A stretch of DNA of 64,000 nt from Brucella oryzae (GTDB lineage: Bacteria; Pseudomonadota; Alphaproteobacteria; Rhizobiales; Rhizobiaceae): NCBI GenBank assembly GCA_012103035.1, contig JAAVLL010000001.1:966501-1030500 (forward strand), in the 5' to 3' direction. Numbering within the stretch: position 1 is the first letter of the stretch; every line of letters begins with the position of its first letter. Shown here piece after piece: positions 39,298-50,557 of this stretch. Both the position numbers and the translations under genes were made by a program. A model generated the notes under the pieces. The model saw only the letters and a program-made list of their open reading frames with translations. It was not told the DNA's origin and ran no database searches.

Positions 39298-42069
39298 ACG
39301 ACGTTCCTGTCAAAGCTGGCGCTGGTAACGACAGCTTTGTTGTTCAGGCGCAGGGCGTAGGGCTGTCCTACGGGAAAACGCATGCACTGCGCGAGGTCAA
39401 TCTTGATATTCCTACTGGTTGCATGGTTGGTTTGATCGGGCCTGACGGGGTTGGAAAATCGAGCCTGTTATCGCTGGTCGCCGGAGCGCGAACGATGCAA
39501 CAGGGACGCATTGAGGTTCTCGGTGGTGATATTTCTGACAAGCGCCACCTTCAGTCCGCTTATCCCCGCATTGCCTATATGCCGCAGGGACTTGGAAAGA
39601 ACCTCTATCCCACACTTTCGGTGTTCGAGAATATCGACTTTTCGGACGGCTGTTCGGACATAATCGAAAAGAGCGTGAGCGTCGCATCGCCGATCTTCTG
39701 GCGCGCACGGGCATGTCGGCATTCGCGGATCGTCCGGCTGGCAAGCTATCAGGCGGGATGAAGCAGAAGACCAGCCTCTGCTGCTCGCTGATCCACGATC
39801 CTGATCTGCTCATTCTCGACGAGCCGACAACCGGCGTTGACCCATTGTCTCGACGCCAGTTCTGGGAACTGATCGATGACATCCGCAAGGATCGTCCCGG
39901 AATGAGTGTCATCGTCGCCACGGCCTATATGGAAGAGGCCGAGCGTTTCGACTGGCTGGTCGCTATGAATGATGGGCAGATTCTGGCGACGGGTACACCG
40001 CACGAATTGCTGCAGCGCACCAACACCCCAAATCTCGATGCGGCTTTTATCGCGCTCTTGCCGGAAGAATTGCGAAAAGGCCATCAGGATATCGAAATTC
40101 CACATCGCGACTTCGGCGCGGATGCTGAGATCGCAATCGAAGCAGAACACGTCACCGTTCGCTTCGGCAACTTCACTGCCGTGAACAATGTAAGTTTTCG
40201 AATTCCGCGTGGTGAAATCTTCGGGTTTCTGGGGTCCAACGGTTGCGGCAAGACCACGACCATGAAGGTTTTGACCGGGTTGTTACCTGCCAGTGAGGGA
40301 ACGGCGCGGCTGTTCGGGCGAGAGGTTGATCCCAAGGATATCGATATACGTCGCCATGTCGGATACATGTCGCAAGCGTTTTCGCTCTATTCAGAGTTGA
40401 CTGTTCGTCAGAATCTGGAACTCCATGCCAAATTGTTCGATATGGCACCGGATCTGACCGAGCGCCGTATTCAGGAATTGACCGAACGCTTCGATCTTAT
40501 TGAGGTCATGGATTCCTTACCCGACGCCTTGCCGCTCGGTATCCGCCAGCGCCTGTCACTGGCTGTGGCTTTGATCCATTCACCTGATATTCTCATTCTT
40601 GATGAGCCGACATCAGGTGTGGACCCGGTCGCTCGCGATGCTTTCTGGCAAATCCTCGCCGATCTGTCGCGCAAGGACAATGTTACGATCTTCGTTTCTA
40701 CCCATTTCATGAATGAAGCCGAGCTTTGCGACCGGATTTCGCTGATGCATGCAGGTAAAGTTCTGATTAGCGATACGCCTAAGGCGATTACCGAAAGTCG
40801 CCATGCTAAGACTCTGGAAGAAGCTTTCGTCGCATATCTTCAGGAGGCTATTGGCGAGACAGAACAAACAGTGGCGTCGCCTGCAATTCTCCCAGAACCG
40901 ACGACAGAGATAGGCGAGACGCACCCAAAGAAGGCGTCAAGCTGGTTGCCGGACCTGCGGCGAATGCTGGCCTATACGCGGCGCGAGGCGCTGGAACTGA
41001 AACGCGATCCGATCCGTGCAACATTGGCTATTCTCGGTAGCGTTATCCTGATGTTTGTCATTGGCTATGGTATTAACCTGGATGTCGAGGATCTGAAATT
41101 TGCGGTACTCGACCGTGACGATACGACGATAAGCCGTGACTATACGCAGCAGATTGCAGGTTCGCGCTATTTTTCCGAACAGCCTCCAATAACCGACTAC
41201 GATGATCTGGACCGACGAATGCGTGATGGTGAGATCAGTCTGGCTATCGAGATACCGCCGAATTTCGCCGCAGATGTCATGCGTGGGCGCTCGGTGGAGG
41301 TTGCCGCCTGGATTGACGGCGCTATGCCCACACGAGCCGAGACGATCAAAGGCTATGTTCAGGGCATGCATGCCAACTGGCTGACGCAGAAAGCCCGTGA
41401 GCTCTACGGTAGTGTGGCGAATGTCGGCAGTTTCAACTTAGAGATACGCTACCGCTATAATCCCGATGTGCAAAGCCTCGTGGCAATGGTGCCGGCGGTG
41501 ATTCCGTTGCTGCTACTCATGATCCCTTCGATGCTGGCAGTGTTGAGCGTCGTTCGCGAAAAGAATTGGGGTCGATTATCAATTTTACGTAACGCCCGTG
41601 ACGAAATTCGAGTTTCTGTTCGGCAAGCAACTGCCCTATATCGGGCTGGCATTTTTGAATTTCCTGATGCTGACAGCCTTTGCGGTGTTTATTTTCCGGG
41701 TGCCGTTTACGGAAGCTTCCCGACTTATGCGCTGGCGGCGCTTCTCTATGTCACGATTGCGACCGGCATGGGGTTGGTGCTGTCCACCTTCATGAACAGC
41801 CAGATCGCAGCGATCTTCGGAACGGCGCTTCTGACACTCATTCCGGCTGTGCAATATTCAGGCATTATTGATCCCGTGTCGTCGCTGCAAGGTGCGGGCG
41901 CGTTCATCGGCAAAATCTATCCGGCGACCTATTTCGTAACCATTTCGCGCGGGGTTTTCTCCAAGGCCTTGGGGTTTGCCGATCTCGCAGGCTCGTTTTG
42001 CCGCTGCTGATTGCGGTGCCGGTTCTCATGGCGCTCGCTATCGTTCTTCTCAAGAAACAGGCGAGCTAA
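39294..42069 (+). CDS. RbbA-type fused ABC transporter: two ATPase domains and a permease (frame breaks)
   Basis: About 925 residues, like RbbA (about 910). ATPase 1: Walker [18 protein letters not shown], signature [10 protein letters not shown], Walker [14 protein letters not shown]. ATPase 2: [19 protein letters not shown], degenerate signature [12 protein letters not shown], Walker [14 protein letters not shown]. An ABC-2 membrane domain starts near 40960, with a first helix ([20 protein letters not shown]), a large periplasmic loop, and five helices after 41480. Breaks are near 39655, 41575, 41700 and 42000. With the HlyD and YhhJ-like genes it forms the yhiI-rbbA-yhhJ unit, probably a drug or small-molecule exporter. 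The ribosome-linked activity claimed for E. coli RbbA need not apply. Confidence 0.9.
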
Positions 42070-42070
42070 G

Positions 42071-43181
42071 ATGCGGATATCCAACATATTCCAGCTTGGC
42101 GTGAAGGAACTGCGCGGTCTGGTGCGCGATCCAATGCTGCTGATCCTGATCGTCTATGCCTTTACGCTTGCTATTTATACGGCTTCGAAAGCGATGCCTG
42201 AGACTCTCAACAATGCGGCGATAGCGATTGTCGATGAAGATCAGTCGCCTGTTTCGAGCCGGATCACGACGGCATTTTATCCGCCATATTTCGTACCGCC
42301 GAAGCTGATTTCATCCTACGAAATGGATGCCCGGATGGATGAGGGGCTTGATACATTTGCACTGAACATACCGCCGAATTTCCAACGTGATCTTCTGGCG
42401 GGACGTTCACCGACGATCCAGCTCAATGTCGATGCGACCCGGATGAGCCAGGCCTTTACTGGTGGTGGTTATGTGCAGTCGATTGTTTCGAGTGAAGTGA
42501 GCGAATTTCTCAATCACTATCGCGGCAGTGCGCAAACGCCCGTTGATCTCAATCTCAGAGCGCGGTTCAATCAGGATTTGAACAAGGGCTGGTTCGGCGC
42601 GATCAACAATGTGATTTCGTCGGTCACAATGCTATCGATCATTCTGACGGGCGCCGCGCTCATTCGGGAACGCGAACACGGAACGATAGAACATCTGCTG
42701 GTGATGCCGGTAACGCCGGTTGAAATTATGGTCAGCAAGATATGGTCCATGGGGCTGGTCGTGTTGGTTGCCTCGGCATTTGCATTGGTTTTCGTGGTGC
42801 AGGGACTACTTGCCGTTCCGATCTATGGTTCGGTATTGCTGTTTCTCGTTGGTGCAGCGCTCCAGCTTTTCGCAACGACCGGCCTTGGTATTTTTCTGGC
42901 CACTGCGGCTGGTTCGATGCCGCAGTTCGGAATGTTGCTCATGCTGGTGCTATTGCCGTTGCAAGTACTTTCAGGGGACAACGCCGCGCGAAAGCATGCC
43001 GGAAATCATCCAGACAATCATGCTGGCAGCGCCGAATACGCATTTCGTCATATTGGCGCAATCGATCCTGTTTCGTGGAGCAGGGTTGAGCGTCGTCTGG
43101 CCGCAATTTCTGGCACTGATTGTCATTGGCTCAGTGTTGTTCTACTTCGCGCTCCAGCGTTTCCGTGCATTCCTGCGATAG
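42071..43181 (+). CDS. ABC-2 type permease, YhhJ-like (one frame break)
   Basis: About 370 residues, as in YhhJ (about 374). It starts MRISNIFQLGVKELRGLVRD one base after the RbbA stop. One helix (LLILIVYAFTLAIYTASKA) precedes a periplasmic domain (AIAIVDEDQSPVSSRITTAF, LNIPPNFQRDLLAGRSPTIQ) and five C-terminal helices (from VTMLSIILTGAALIREREHG). The break near 42975 follows LPLQVLSG; the corrected end is FYFALQRFRAFLR. It pairs with the RbbA-like permease half in the membrane. Confidence 0.9.
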
Positions 43182-43305
43182 GAAAATTCTTTGAAAACAG
43201 GAGGCTGAATCCATTCCTTGCGAATGTGATTCAGTTTTCTGTGCTGGATTGCGCTTTAGCGGAGTTGCGAATCCTTAACCATGTTGCTATCGCAATTCTC
43301 AGGAA

Positions 43306-43496
43306 ACGGTTCCGCTGTTCAGGCGGATGAAAAGGAACACGGTGAAGCCATTTGGCTGATGCCGCGACTGCCCCGCAACTGTAACCGGAGAGCTATCCTC
43401 CACAGCCGCGCAAGCGGTGAAAGCCACTGAGAGCAATCGATGCGCTCGGGAAGGCGGAGGGAAAGTGACGACCCGGAAGTCAGGAGACCTGCCGTA
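43306..43496 (+). promoter_or_regulatory. Cobalamin (AdoCbl-type) riboswitch
   Basis: The conserved landmarks occur in order: GGTTCC, AAAAGGAACACGGTGAAGCC, a GACTGCCCCGCAACTGTAA segment (the B12 box region), CCACTG, GGGAAGGC, and AGTCAGGAGACCTGCC at the 3' end. It lies in the leader of btuB. A perfect hairpin CCGTATCC/GGATACGG (43492-43499, 43514-43521) follows immediately and may be part of the expression platform. Confidence 0.95.
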
Positions 43497-43665
43497 TCCG
43501 GTCACCCATGCATGGATACGGGGTGTGTCCAGGCGCGGCTGTCCGTGGCGGTGACATTGTTGAAATGTTGCCGTCGGGAAGAAGGGCGCTTCAGTGCCAA
43601 TATCACTTCAACCTGCGGTGCGAGGAAAAGCCGGTATCGGTCTCCGGTTCGGCGGGTTGAGGAAA

Positions 43666-45529
43666 ATGCATCTTTGAAATCATCAGTTCTATTGGTATCG
43701 GCCAGTATTCTTGCGCCGCCGTCCGCGGCGCTTGCTAAAAGTCCGCCGGACAGCGATGGCGTCGTCGTTCTTGATACAATCGTGGTCACACCATTGCGCC
43801 GCGCGTCTTCGCTGCAGCGTTCGACCTCGTCGGTGACAGTCATCGATTCAGTGGACATAGAACGCTCGGCCGCTCCCGATCTGCAATCGTTGTTGAAGTC
43901 CTATAGCGGTATCTCCGTAAAGACGAATGGCGGGCAGGGCTCGTCGTCGGATATTTACATGCGCGGCATGTCTTCCAAGCAGACGGTCGTTCTCATCAAT
44001 GGTGTGCGCACAGCGTCGGCGACAACCGGTGCAACCGCGCTTGCGAACATTCCTCTGAGTTCCATCGACCGTGTTGAAATTGCCAAAGGCTCTCATTCTG
44101 CGCAATACGGTGCCGATGCCATGGGTGGAGTGATCAATATCATCACCAAGCAGGGCGGAGCCTGCGGTGAGCGCTCCTGGTGCGGTAGTCTTTCTACCGG
44201 TGTCAGCCATCCGTGGGGTGGCTATGCTTCCGGGTCTATTCAGGGGCGAAGCAACGACGGTATCGACTATGCTTTTGGCGCAGCTATAACCGGCACGCAG
44301 GGATACGACTTCACCACATCGGACGCCTATGGCCATGAACCGGATCGCGACGGATTCCTGCAAGGCTCTTTCAACTTTGCCCTGTCGAAGGATTTCGACT
44401 GGGGTAAAATTTATGCGGATGGTCTCCTTAGCCGTGGGCGCAATCAGTATGACGCCAAGGCGCCGTCACCGAACCAGGCCGATAGCACCGCATTTACGGG
44501 CAAGATCGGAACGCGCATCGATCATACGGCGGATTGGTCGTCTACGCTGGAATTCAGCACCGGTATCGACAACAGCCGCAATTTCCGGAAAGGCGTGAGC
44601 GGTTCGGACCGGTTTGAAACCAAGCGTTATGGTGTCTTTGCCTCGACCGAAAAGAGTTTTGACACCGGCACGGTCAACCACACCGCGACCGCTGGTGTGG
44701 AAGCTTATCGTGAGGAGATCAACACCACCGTTGCTTATGATGAAACCAGCCGCGATCTGGCTGCTGTATTCGGTCAATATTCGCTCGAATATGAGGCGCT
44801 GCGCTTCGATGGCGGGCTGCGTTATGACCATAACGGCCAGTTTGGCGATGTCGTGACCTATAATCTGGGTACGAGTTATGAAGTTCTGCCAGACCTTGTT
44901 TTACGGTCATCCTATGCCACGGGTTTTCGGGCACCAACATTCAACGAACTCTATTATCCGGGCTTCGCCAACCCTGATTTGCAGCCGGAAAAGTCCGTTC
45001 GTATGAAGTTGGCTTGAACTGGCAGGCTACGGCTTCGACAAGCCTTGATATGGCGTTCTATCAGACATGGTTGCGCGATGCGATCATGAGCACCGCGCCA
45101 TCTTATCTGCCCTACAACGTCGCTAGCGCGAAGGTTACGGGCTTCGAAGCCACATTGGCGCATCGTTTTGATGACCGCTGGGGCGTCAAGGGATCGGTTG
45201 ATCTGAAACAGCCAATCGATAAGGATACGGATAAAGATCTTCCCTATCGCGAACGTTTCAAGGCAGCGGCTGAGATCAACTTCAAGCCAATTGAAAAGCT
45301 CGATCTGACTGCGAGATTGATCTATGGCGGTTCGCGCTATGTCGATGCCGCGAACAGCAAGAAACTTGGAGATTATGTGACGGCTGATTTCGTGGCACTC
45401 TATTCCATAGACAAACAATCGCAGTTGAAGTTCTCAGTCGAGAATATCTTTGACAAGGACTATCAGAGCAGCTCTGGCTATATTGCACCGGGACGCACAA
45501 TCAATGTCGGATTGACTCGCAATTTCTGA
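43666..45529 (+). CDS. btuB: TonB-dependent vitamin B12 receptor (frame breaks)
   Basis: About 622 residues. The ATG at 43666 (GAGGAAA upstream) joins the main frame if TTT 43673-43675 is TTTT, giving MHLLKSSVLLVSASILAPPS, a signal peptide. The TonB box (LDTIVVTPLRR), the plug (VIDSVDIERSAAPDLQSLLK, SHSAQYGADAMGGVINIITK) and a 22-strand barrel rich in Tyr and Asp follow. The last residues NVGLTRNF end in the Phe typical of outer-membrane barrels. A second break lies near 45010. It imports cobalamin across the outer membrane and is controlled by the riboswitch. Confidence 0.93.
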
Positions 45530-45542
45530 GGTTGAACAGAGA

Positions 45543-46381
45543 ATGAAAAGGGCGTCCGCAAAATGGATCACCAGCTTCTGCCTCGCGGCGGGCTGGCCCT
45601 ATTCGTTCGAAATTCGGCAGATGCGGCGGACATTCCTCGGCACGTCGTTTCCATCAACGTATGCACCGATCAGCTGGCATTGCTGCTGGCTAATGAAGGC
45701 CAGTTGCGGTCGGTTTCGTACTTGTCGCAGGACCCGGAGCTGTCTGTCGTGGCTGCGAAAGCCCGGGAGTTGCCAGTCAACCATGCGCAGGCCGAAGAAG
45801 TCTTTCTGATGAAACCTGATCTTGTGCTGGCGGGAACATTCTCGTCGAGAGCAACGGTTGGGCTGCTGCGGAGGCTGGGTGTTCGTGTGGAAGAGTTTGC
45901 GCCGGCCCGCTCGTTCGGTGATATAGAAGACCATCTGCGCCGCATGGGTGAGTTGCTCGGAAGAAAGGCAGAAGCAAGTCGGGAAATCGACAAAATGAAA
46001 GCTGCTTTGGCGGCAATTCGACCTCCAGTCCTCCGCAAGACGGTCGTGCTTTACTATGCCAATAGTTACACATCTGGCCGGGGAACGCTGGTCGATGAAG
46101 CTGTGCGCCTTGCCGGACTTGATAATCTGGCTGACAAGGCAGGCGTTAGCGGTTCTGCTCCGCTGCCGTTGGAAAAGCTGGTGCTCGAAAAGCCGGATAT
46201 TCTGGTGCGTAGTTCAAGAGATCGTGCGCCTGCGCTGGCTTTCGAGAATTTCGAACATCCGGCGTTGCGGGCGCTTGAAAAACAGGTGAGAGCGGTGACG
46301 ATAGCGGATAATCTGACGGTTTGCGGTGGGCCATTCAGCGTTGAAGCCGTGGCGGAACTTGCGGAGGCGGCGCGTGACTGA
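45543..46381 (+). CDS. btuF: Periplasmic cobalamin-binding protein of the Btu ABC system (one frame break)
   Basis: About 279 residues. Adding a G to GGG 45590-45592 gives the signal peptide MKRASAKWITSFCLAAGLAL. The mature part is a cluster-A binding protein: VVSINVCTDQLALLL, MKPDLVLAGTFSSRATVGLL, VLYYANSYTSGRGTLVDEAV and VTIADNLTVCGGPFSVEAVA. It starts 13 bases after btuB and overlaps the permease gene. Cobalamin is inferred from the operon; the fold alone would also fit a siderophore. Confidence 0.87.
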
Positions 46382-47371
46382 ACGTAACCGCTTCTATCTT
46401 CTGCTCGGCGGGCTGGCCATGCTTGTGGTTTTGCTCTTCATTGTTTCGTTGCTGACCGGGCCGGCGGCGATCAGTATCCCTGACAGCCTCAAGGCGCTTT
46501 TGGGTGATGACAGCGAAATGATCGTGCTGGTCATGCGCGAAATTCGCTTGCCTCGGCACTGCTTGCGCTCCTCATCGGAGCCTCGCTCGGATTGTCTGGA
46601 GCTGCTTTGCAAGGTTATTTACGCAACCCGCTCGCGGAACCGGGTTTGCTTGGAGTGAGCGCATCTGCGTCATTCGGCGCTGTCATTGCTATCTATAGCG
46701 GCCTGTCGCTTCTGTTTCCGCTGGCCTTGCCGCTGCTCGCACTGGCAGGCGCTTTCGTGTCGGTGTTTCTTGTCAAGCTTCTGGCGGGACGCAATGCCGG
46801 TACGCTTGCGGTCATATTGGCAGGCGTCGCGGTGACCAGTCTCGCCGGTGCATTGACGGCGCTGGCGCTCAACCTGTCGCCCAACCCGTTTGCCGCAATG
46901 GAAATCGTCTTCTGGATGTTGGGATCGCTGGCTGATAGATCAATGACGCATGTGGTTCTCTCCGCACCATTTATCCTTATTGGCTGGGCGATGCTTCTGG
47001 CACTCGGACGATCACTCGACGGTCTGACACTGGGGCAGATGCTGCAGCCACGATGGGCGTTAATCTGGCTCGTGTGCAGCTTTTGCCGTGCTGGGTACAG
47101 CTGCCTGCGTGGGTGCTTCCACCGCTGTTGCCGGTGCCATCGGTTTCGTAGGGCTGGTCGTTCCTCATCTTCTGCGTCCGCTTGTCGGTGCGCGTCCATC
47201 ACGATTGCTGGTTGCAAGCGGTTTCGGCGGGCCGCCCTGTTGTTGGCGGCTGACGTATTGGTGCGTGTCGTCATGCCGGGGCGTGAACTGAAACTGGGCG
47301 TTCTGACGGCAATCATTGGCGCACCATTCTTTCTATGGCTTGTGTTCAAGTATCGGAGGCAGCTTGTATGA
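46374..47371 (+). CDS. btuC: FecCD-type ABC permease for cobalamin (several frame breaks)
   Basis: About 333 residues, with around nine or ten helices. Family motifs: MREIRLPR, GASLGLSGAALQGYLRNPLA, EPGLLGVSASASFGAVIAIY, LVKLLAGRNAGTLAVILAGV, GAIGFVGLVVPHLLRPLVGA and TAIIGAPFFLWLVFKYRRQL. Breaks near 46555, 47035 and 47230. The GTG at 46374 overlaps the btuF end by eight bases. Confidence 0.92.
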
Positions 47372-48139
47372 CATCGCTTTCGATAAAAATCTTTCTGTTA
47401 CGCTTGGCGGGAAGGCGGCACTCAGCGACGCAAGTTTCGATATTCATGGCGGTGAATTCATCGGGCTGATCGGACCCAACGGTGCCGGGAAAACGACATT
47501 GTTGCGCGCCATTGTGGGACTTGTGAGGTCCAGCGGGGATATTTCGCTCGACACGGGCGATGTGCGCTACATGAGCGCTTCAACAAAAGCGCGGAACCTC
47601 GCTTATCTGCCGCAGGAGCGTGATGTTGCGTGGCCGGTATCAGTGGAGATGCTTGTTTCTTTGGGACGCTCTGCCCTGAAGCCGGTTTTGCGAGCATGAG
47701 TGCACAGGATAAAGCTCTCATCGAGACTGCAATGCAGCGTATGGACGTTACCCGATTTCGGGAAAGGTCGGCGATCGAGCTTTCCGGTGGAGAGCGGGCA
47801 CGAGTGCTGATTGCGCGTGTTCTGGCGCAAGATACGCCCGTAATACTCGCTGATGAGCCGGTAGCCGGGCTCGATCCTTCTCATCAGCTTGGATTGATGG
47901 AAAGTTTTGCCGAGCTCGCGAAGGAGGGAAGGACTGTTGTCGCCTCATTGCATGAGTTGAGCCTTGCGGCACAGCATTGCACGCGCCTTATTTTGCTCGA
48001 CAAGGGACGTATCGTTGCAGATGGGGAGCCAACGAAAGTTCTCACGCCACAGTTGCTGCACGACGTCTATGGTATTCGAGCGAAAATCATGATGGTGGAT
48101 GGCGAGTTCATCGTCCATCCGACCTCTCGTATAGGCTAG
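47368..48139 (+). CDS. btuD: ABC ATPase for cobalamin (frame breaks)
   Basis: About 257 residues. One more A in the A5 run at 47385-47389 turns the start into MTSLSIKNLSVTLGGKAALS. Walker A IGLIGPNGAGKTTLLRAIVG, Q-loop AYLPQERDVAWPVSV, signature IELSGGERARVLIARVLAQ, Walker B PVILADEPVAGLDPSHQ and the switch His in VVASLHELSLAAQHC are all present. A second break is near 47690. It overlaps btuC by four bases (ATGA) and the convergent Gfo/Idh gene by four. Confidence 0.92.
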
Positions 48140-49266
48140 ACATTCTTCCAGTGACTCTCGCGGGAAGAAGCATAGATCGTTTCCACGGTTTTCTGGACTT
48201 CATATCCTTCGCGAAAATCGGCGTGATTGTTCTTCTGTCCCGCAATGGCAAGCAGGAAGTCACGAACTTCGATCGTTTTGAGATCGTTGAAGCCGATTTG
48301 GTGGCCACCCGCTACGCAAAATGCACCATAGGGTTCGTGTTCAGGCCCTGCGAAAATCTTGCGGAAGCCCTGCTGTCCTTTTCTGTCGGAAAAGAGAAAC
48401 AGGTCGAGTTCGTTGAAGCGCTCCTGTGAAAAGAATAGGGAACCCTTCGATCCCGAAATCTCAAAATCGTGCTGCATCTTGCGTCCGCTGGCGATCCAGC
48501 TTGCTTCGAGTGTGCCGGTTGCCCCGTTTTCAAAATGCATGAAAGCGTGGCAGGCATCGTCTACTTCGACGGGTTTTATCTGCGAAAGGTGCAAACTATC
48601 TGGGCGCTCGCTAATAATAGTGACTGCGTTCCCCATAACAGCTTCTATCGGCCCGACAAGATAGCGCGCAGCCGCGATGATATGGCTGCCAATATCGGCT
48701 AGCGCTCCGCCACCACCTGCCGGATCAAGCCGCCAGGTCCACGGAATGCGAGCATCGGCCATGAAATCTTCGGCATGAATACCGCGAAAATTGCGAATTT
48801 CACCTAGCTCTCCGCTGTCGATGATTTCCTTGGCCAGTTTTATCATCGGATTTTTCAGATAGTTGAACCCAACGGCAGTCTGAACACCTTTCCGTTCCGC
48901 GGCGAGCGTCATTTCGAGGCATTCGGCAGCGGTGGGCGCAAGCGGCTTTTCGCAATAGACGTGTTTGCCCGCTTCAATGGCGGCGAGCGCCATCTCCCTG
49001 TGAAACCGGTTTGGCGTCGTGATGTCGATGAGATTGATATCCGGGTTGGTGATCAATTCCCGCCAATCTCCAGTGGCATTTGCAAATCCCAGTTGTTTTG
49101 CGGCTTTTGACGCCGTTTCAGAATTCACATCGGCCAATGTGTGAAGCTGCACATCGATAGGTAGGTCGAAAACGCGATTGACGTTAGCAAGCGCAAGGGC
49201 GTGCGTCTTGCCCATGAAGCCGGACCCGATCAAGCCCGCCACCACAACCTCAGCCCTATCAGCCAT
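48136..49266 (-). CDS. Gfo/Idh/MocA family oxidoreductase
   Basis: Intact, 376 residues from the ATG at 49266, which has GGAGG eight bases upstream (an ATG two codons earlier overlaps that site). Rossmann motif VAGLIGSGFMGKTHALAL; the dinucleotide/active-site EKPLAPTAAECL with Lys; WTWRLDPAGGGGALADIGSH with the catalytic Asp/His typical of the family. Such enzymes oxidise sugars, inositols or their derivatives with NAD(P). It is divergent from a sugar-type ABC operon, and the two probably share a regulator and substrate. Confidence 0.92.
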   Translation of the reverse strand: MADRAEVVVAGLIGSGFMGKTHALALANVNRVFDLPIDVQLHTLADVNSETASKAAKQLGFANATGDWRELITNPDINLIDITTPNRFHREMALAAIEAGKHVYCEKPLAPTAAECLEMTLAAERKGVQTAVGFNYLKNPMIKLAKEIIDSGELGEIRNFRGIHAEDFMADARIPWTWRLDPAGGGGALADIGSHIIAAARYLVGPIEAVMGNAVTIISERPDSLHLSQIKPVEVDDACHAFMHFENGATGTLEASWIASGRKMQHDFEISGSKGSLFFSQERFNELDLFLFSDRKGQQGFRKIFAGPEHEPYGAFCVAGGHQIGFNDLKTIEVRDFLLAIAGQKNNHADFREGYEVQKTVETIYASSRESHWKNV

Positions 49267-49352
49267 TGTCATTCCTCCAGAAACGATGGTCGAAGCGTTT
49301 GGCGCTGCGCAACTCCTTTGGGAAATAAGCATATCGTCGGCAGCTTATGCGA

Positions 49353-49386
49353 TTGACATGAGCTATCAGAAATGGAATTATAATTC
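49353..49386 (+). promoter_or_regulatory. Putative promoter with palindrome for the sugar ABC operon
   Basis: TTGACA (49353-49358) is followed after 17 bases by AATTAT (49376-49381), overlapping the 12-bp palindrome GAATTATAATTC (49375-49386). It lies in the divergent space between the Gfo/Idh and binding-protein genes; the palindrome over the -10 region could be an operator. Confidence 0.45.
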
Positions 49387-49542
49387 TACAAGAGTTTGTT
49401 ATGAATGTTTCATTCTATTGAAAAGATCCATGATCTGCATGTGTTCACGGGTAAAAGCTTGGAGGAGCGCCGGAATACAGCAGGCGGAAGGTAAAGCGTT
49501 AACGCAAACCGGCGGGGAGTGCCGGACAAGGGAGGAGTGAAC

Positions 49543-50471
49543 ATGCAATCTCTATTGAAGTCGGCCGTAGCCGGGGTGGCCTTGCTGGCTGCGTCTTTCG
49601 CAGCTCACGCGGCCGATATTAATATCGTCGTCGTCAGCCATGGTCAGGCTTCGGACCCGTTCTGGTCTGTCGTGAAGAACGGCGTTGCCGAAGCGGCGAA
49701 GGATACGGGCGCGAAAGTCGAATATCGTGCACCGGAAACCTTTGACATGGTGCAGATGGCCCAGCTTATCGACGCCGCGATCAACCAGAAGCCACAGGGT
49801 ATTGTGGTTTCCATTCCAGATGCGGATGCGCTTGGACCGTCGATCCAGCGTGCTGTAGCAGCTGGTATTCCGGTCATTTCCATGAATTCCGGCTCCGATG
49901 CCTCGAAGAAGCTTGGCGCTCTGCTGCATGTCGGTCAGGATGAATTCGATGCCGGTAAGGTCGCAGGCGAAGCATTGAAGAATGCTGGCGGCAAGAAGGG
50001 CATTTGCGTCAATCAGGAAGTGGGTAACGTTTCGCTCGATCAGCGCTGCGCAGGCTTCAAGGAAGGCTTTGGCGATGTAACGGTTCTGCCGACATCGACC
50101 GATCCTGCTGAAAACGAAGCCAAGGTTCGTGCTGCCTTGGCATCTGACGCTGCCGTCGACACAATCCTGACGCTCAATGCGACATTGGCAGGTGAACCGG
50201 CTGTGAAAGCCGCTGCCGAAAGCGGTCGCAGTGGAATCCATGTTGCGACGTTCGATATGTCGGCGGGCTTCCTGGAAGCTGTCGAAAGGGACAGGCGGAT
50301 TTCGCCATCGACCAGCAGCAGTTCCTGCAAGGCTATCTTCCGGTATCGTTCCTCGCGCTTAACGCGAAGTACGGTTTGATGCCGGGTGGCAATGTCCCGT
50401 CGGGCCCGAACCTGATCACCAAGGACAAGGCCAAGCAGGTCGTGGAACTTTCGGCCAAGGGCATCCGGTAA
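49543..50471 (+). CDS. CUT2-type sugar ABC transporter, substrate-binding protein (one frame break)
   Basis: About 309 residues. Signal peptide LLKSAVAGVALLAASFAAHA, then a periplasmic-binding protein type I fold: INIVVVSHGQASDPFWSVVK, AQLIDAAINQKPQGIVVSIP, GIPVISMNSGSDASKKLGAL and IHVATFDMSAGFLEAVE. The AAA at 50285-50287 should be AAAA; corrected, it continues KGQADFAIDQQQFLQGYLPV. The layout resembles fructose/ribose-type binding proteins (FrcB-like). The substrate is probably a sugar or polyol. Confidence 0.9.
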
Positions 50472-50557
50472 GCATCGTTTCGACCATCTGATATCGAACC
50501 CGCCCATGAAAATGGGCGGGAACGGTCTCTGTACCCAGAATGCATCAGGAGAAGATC

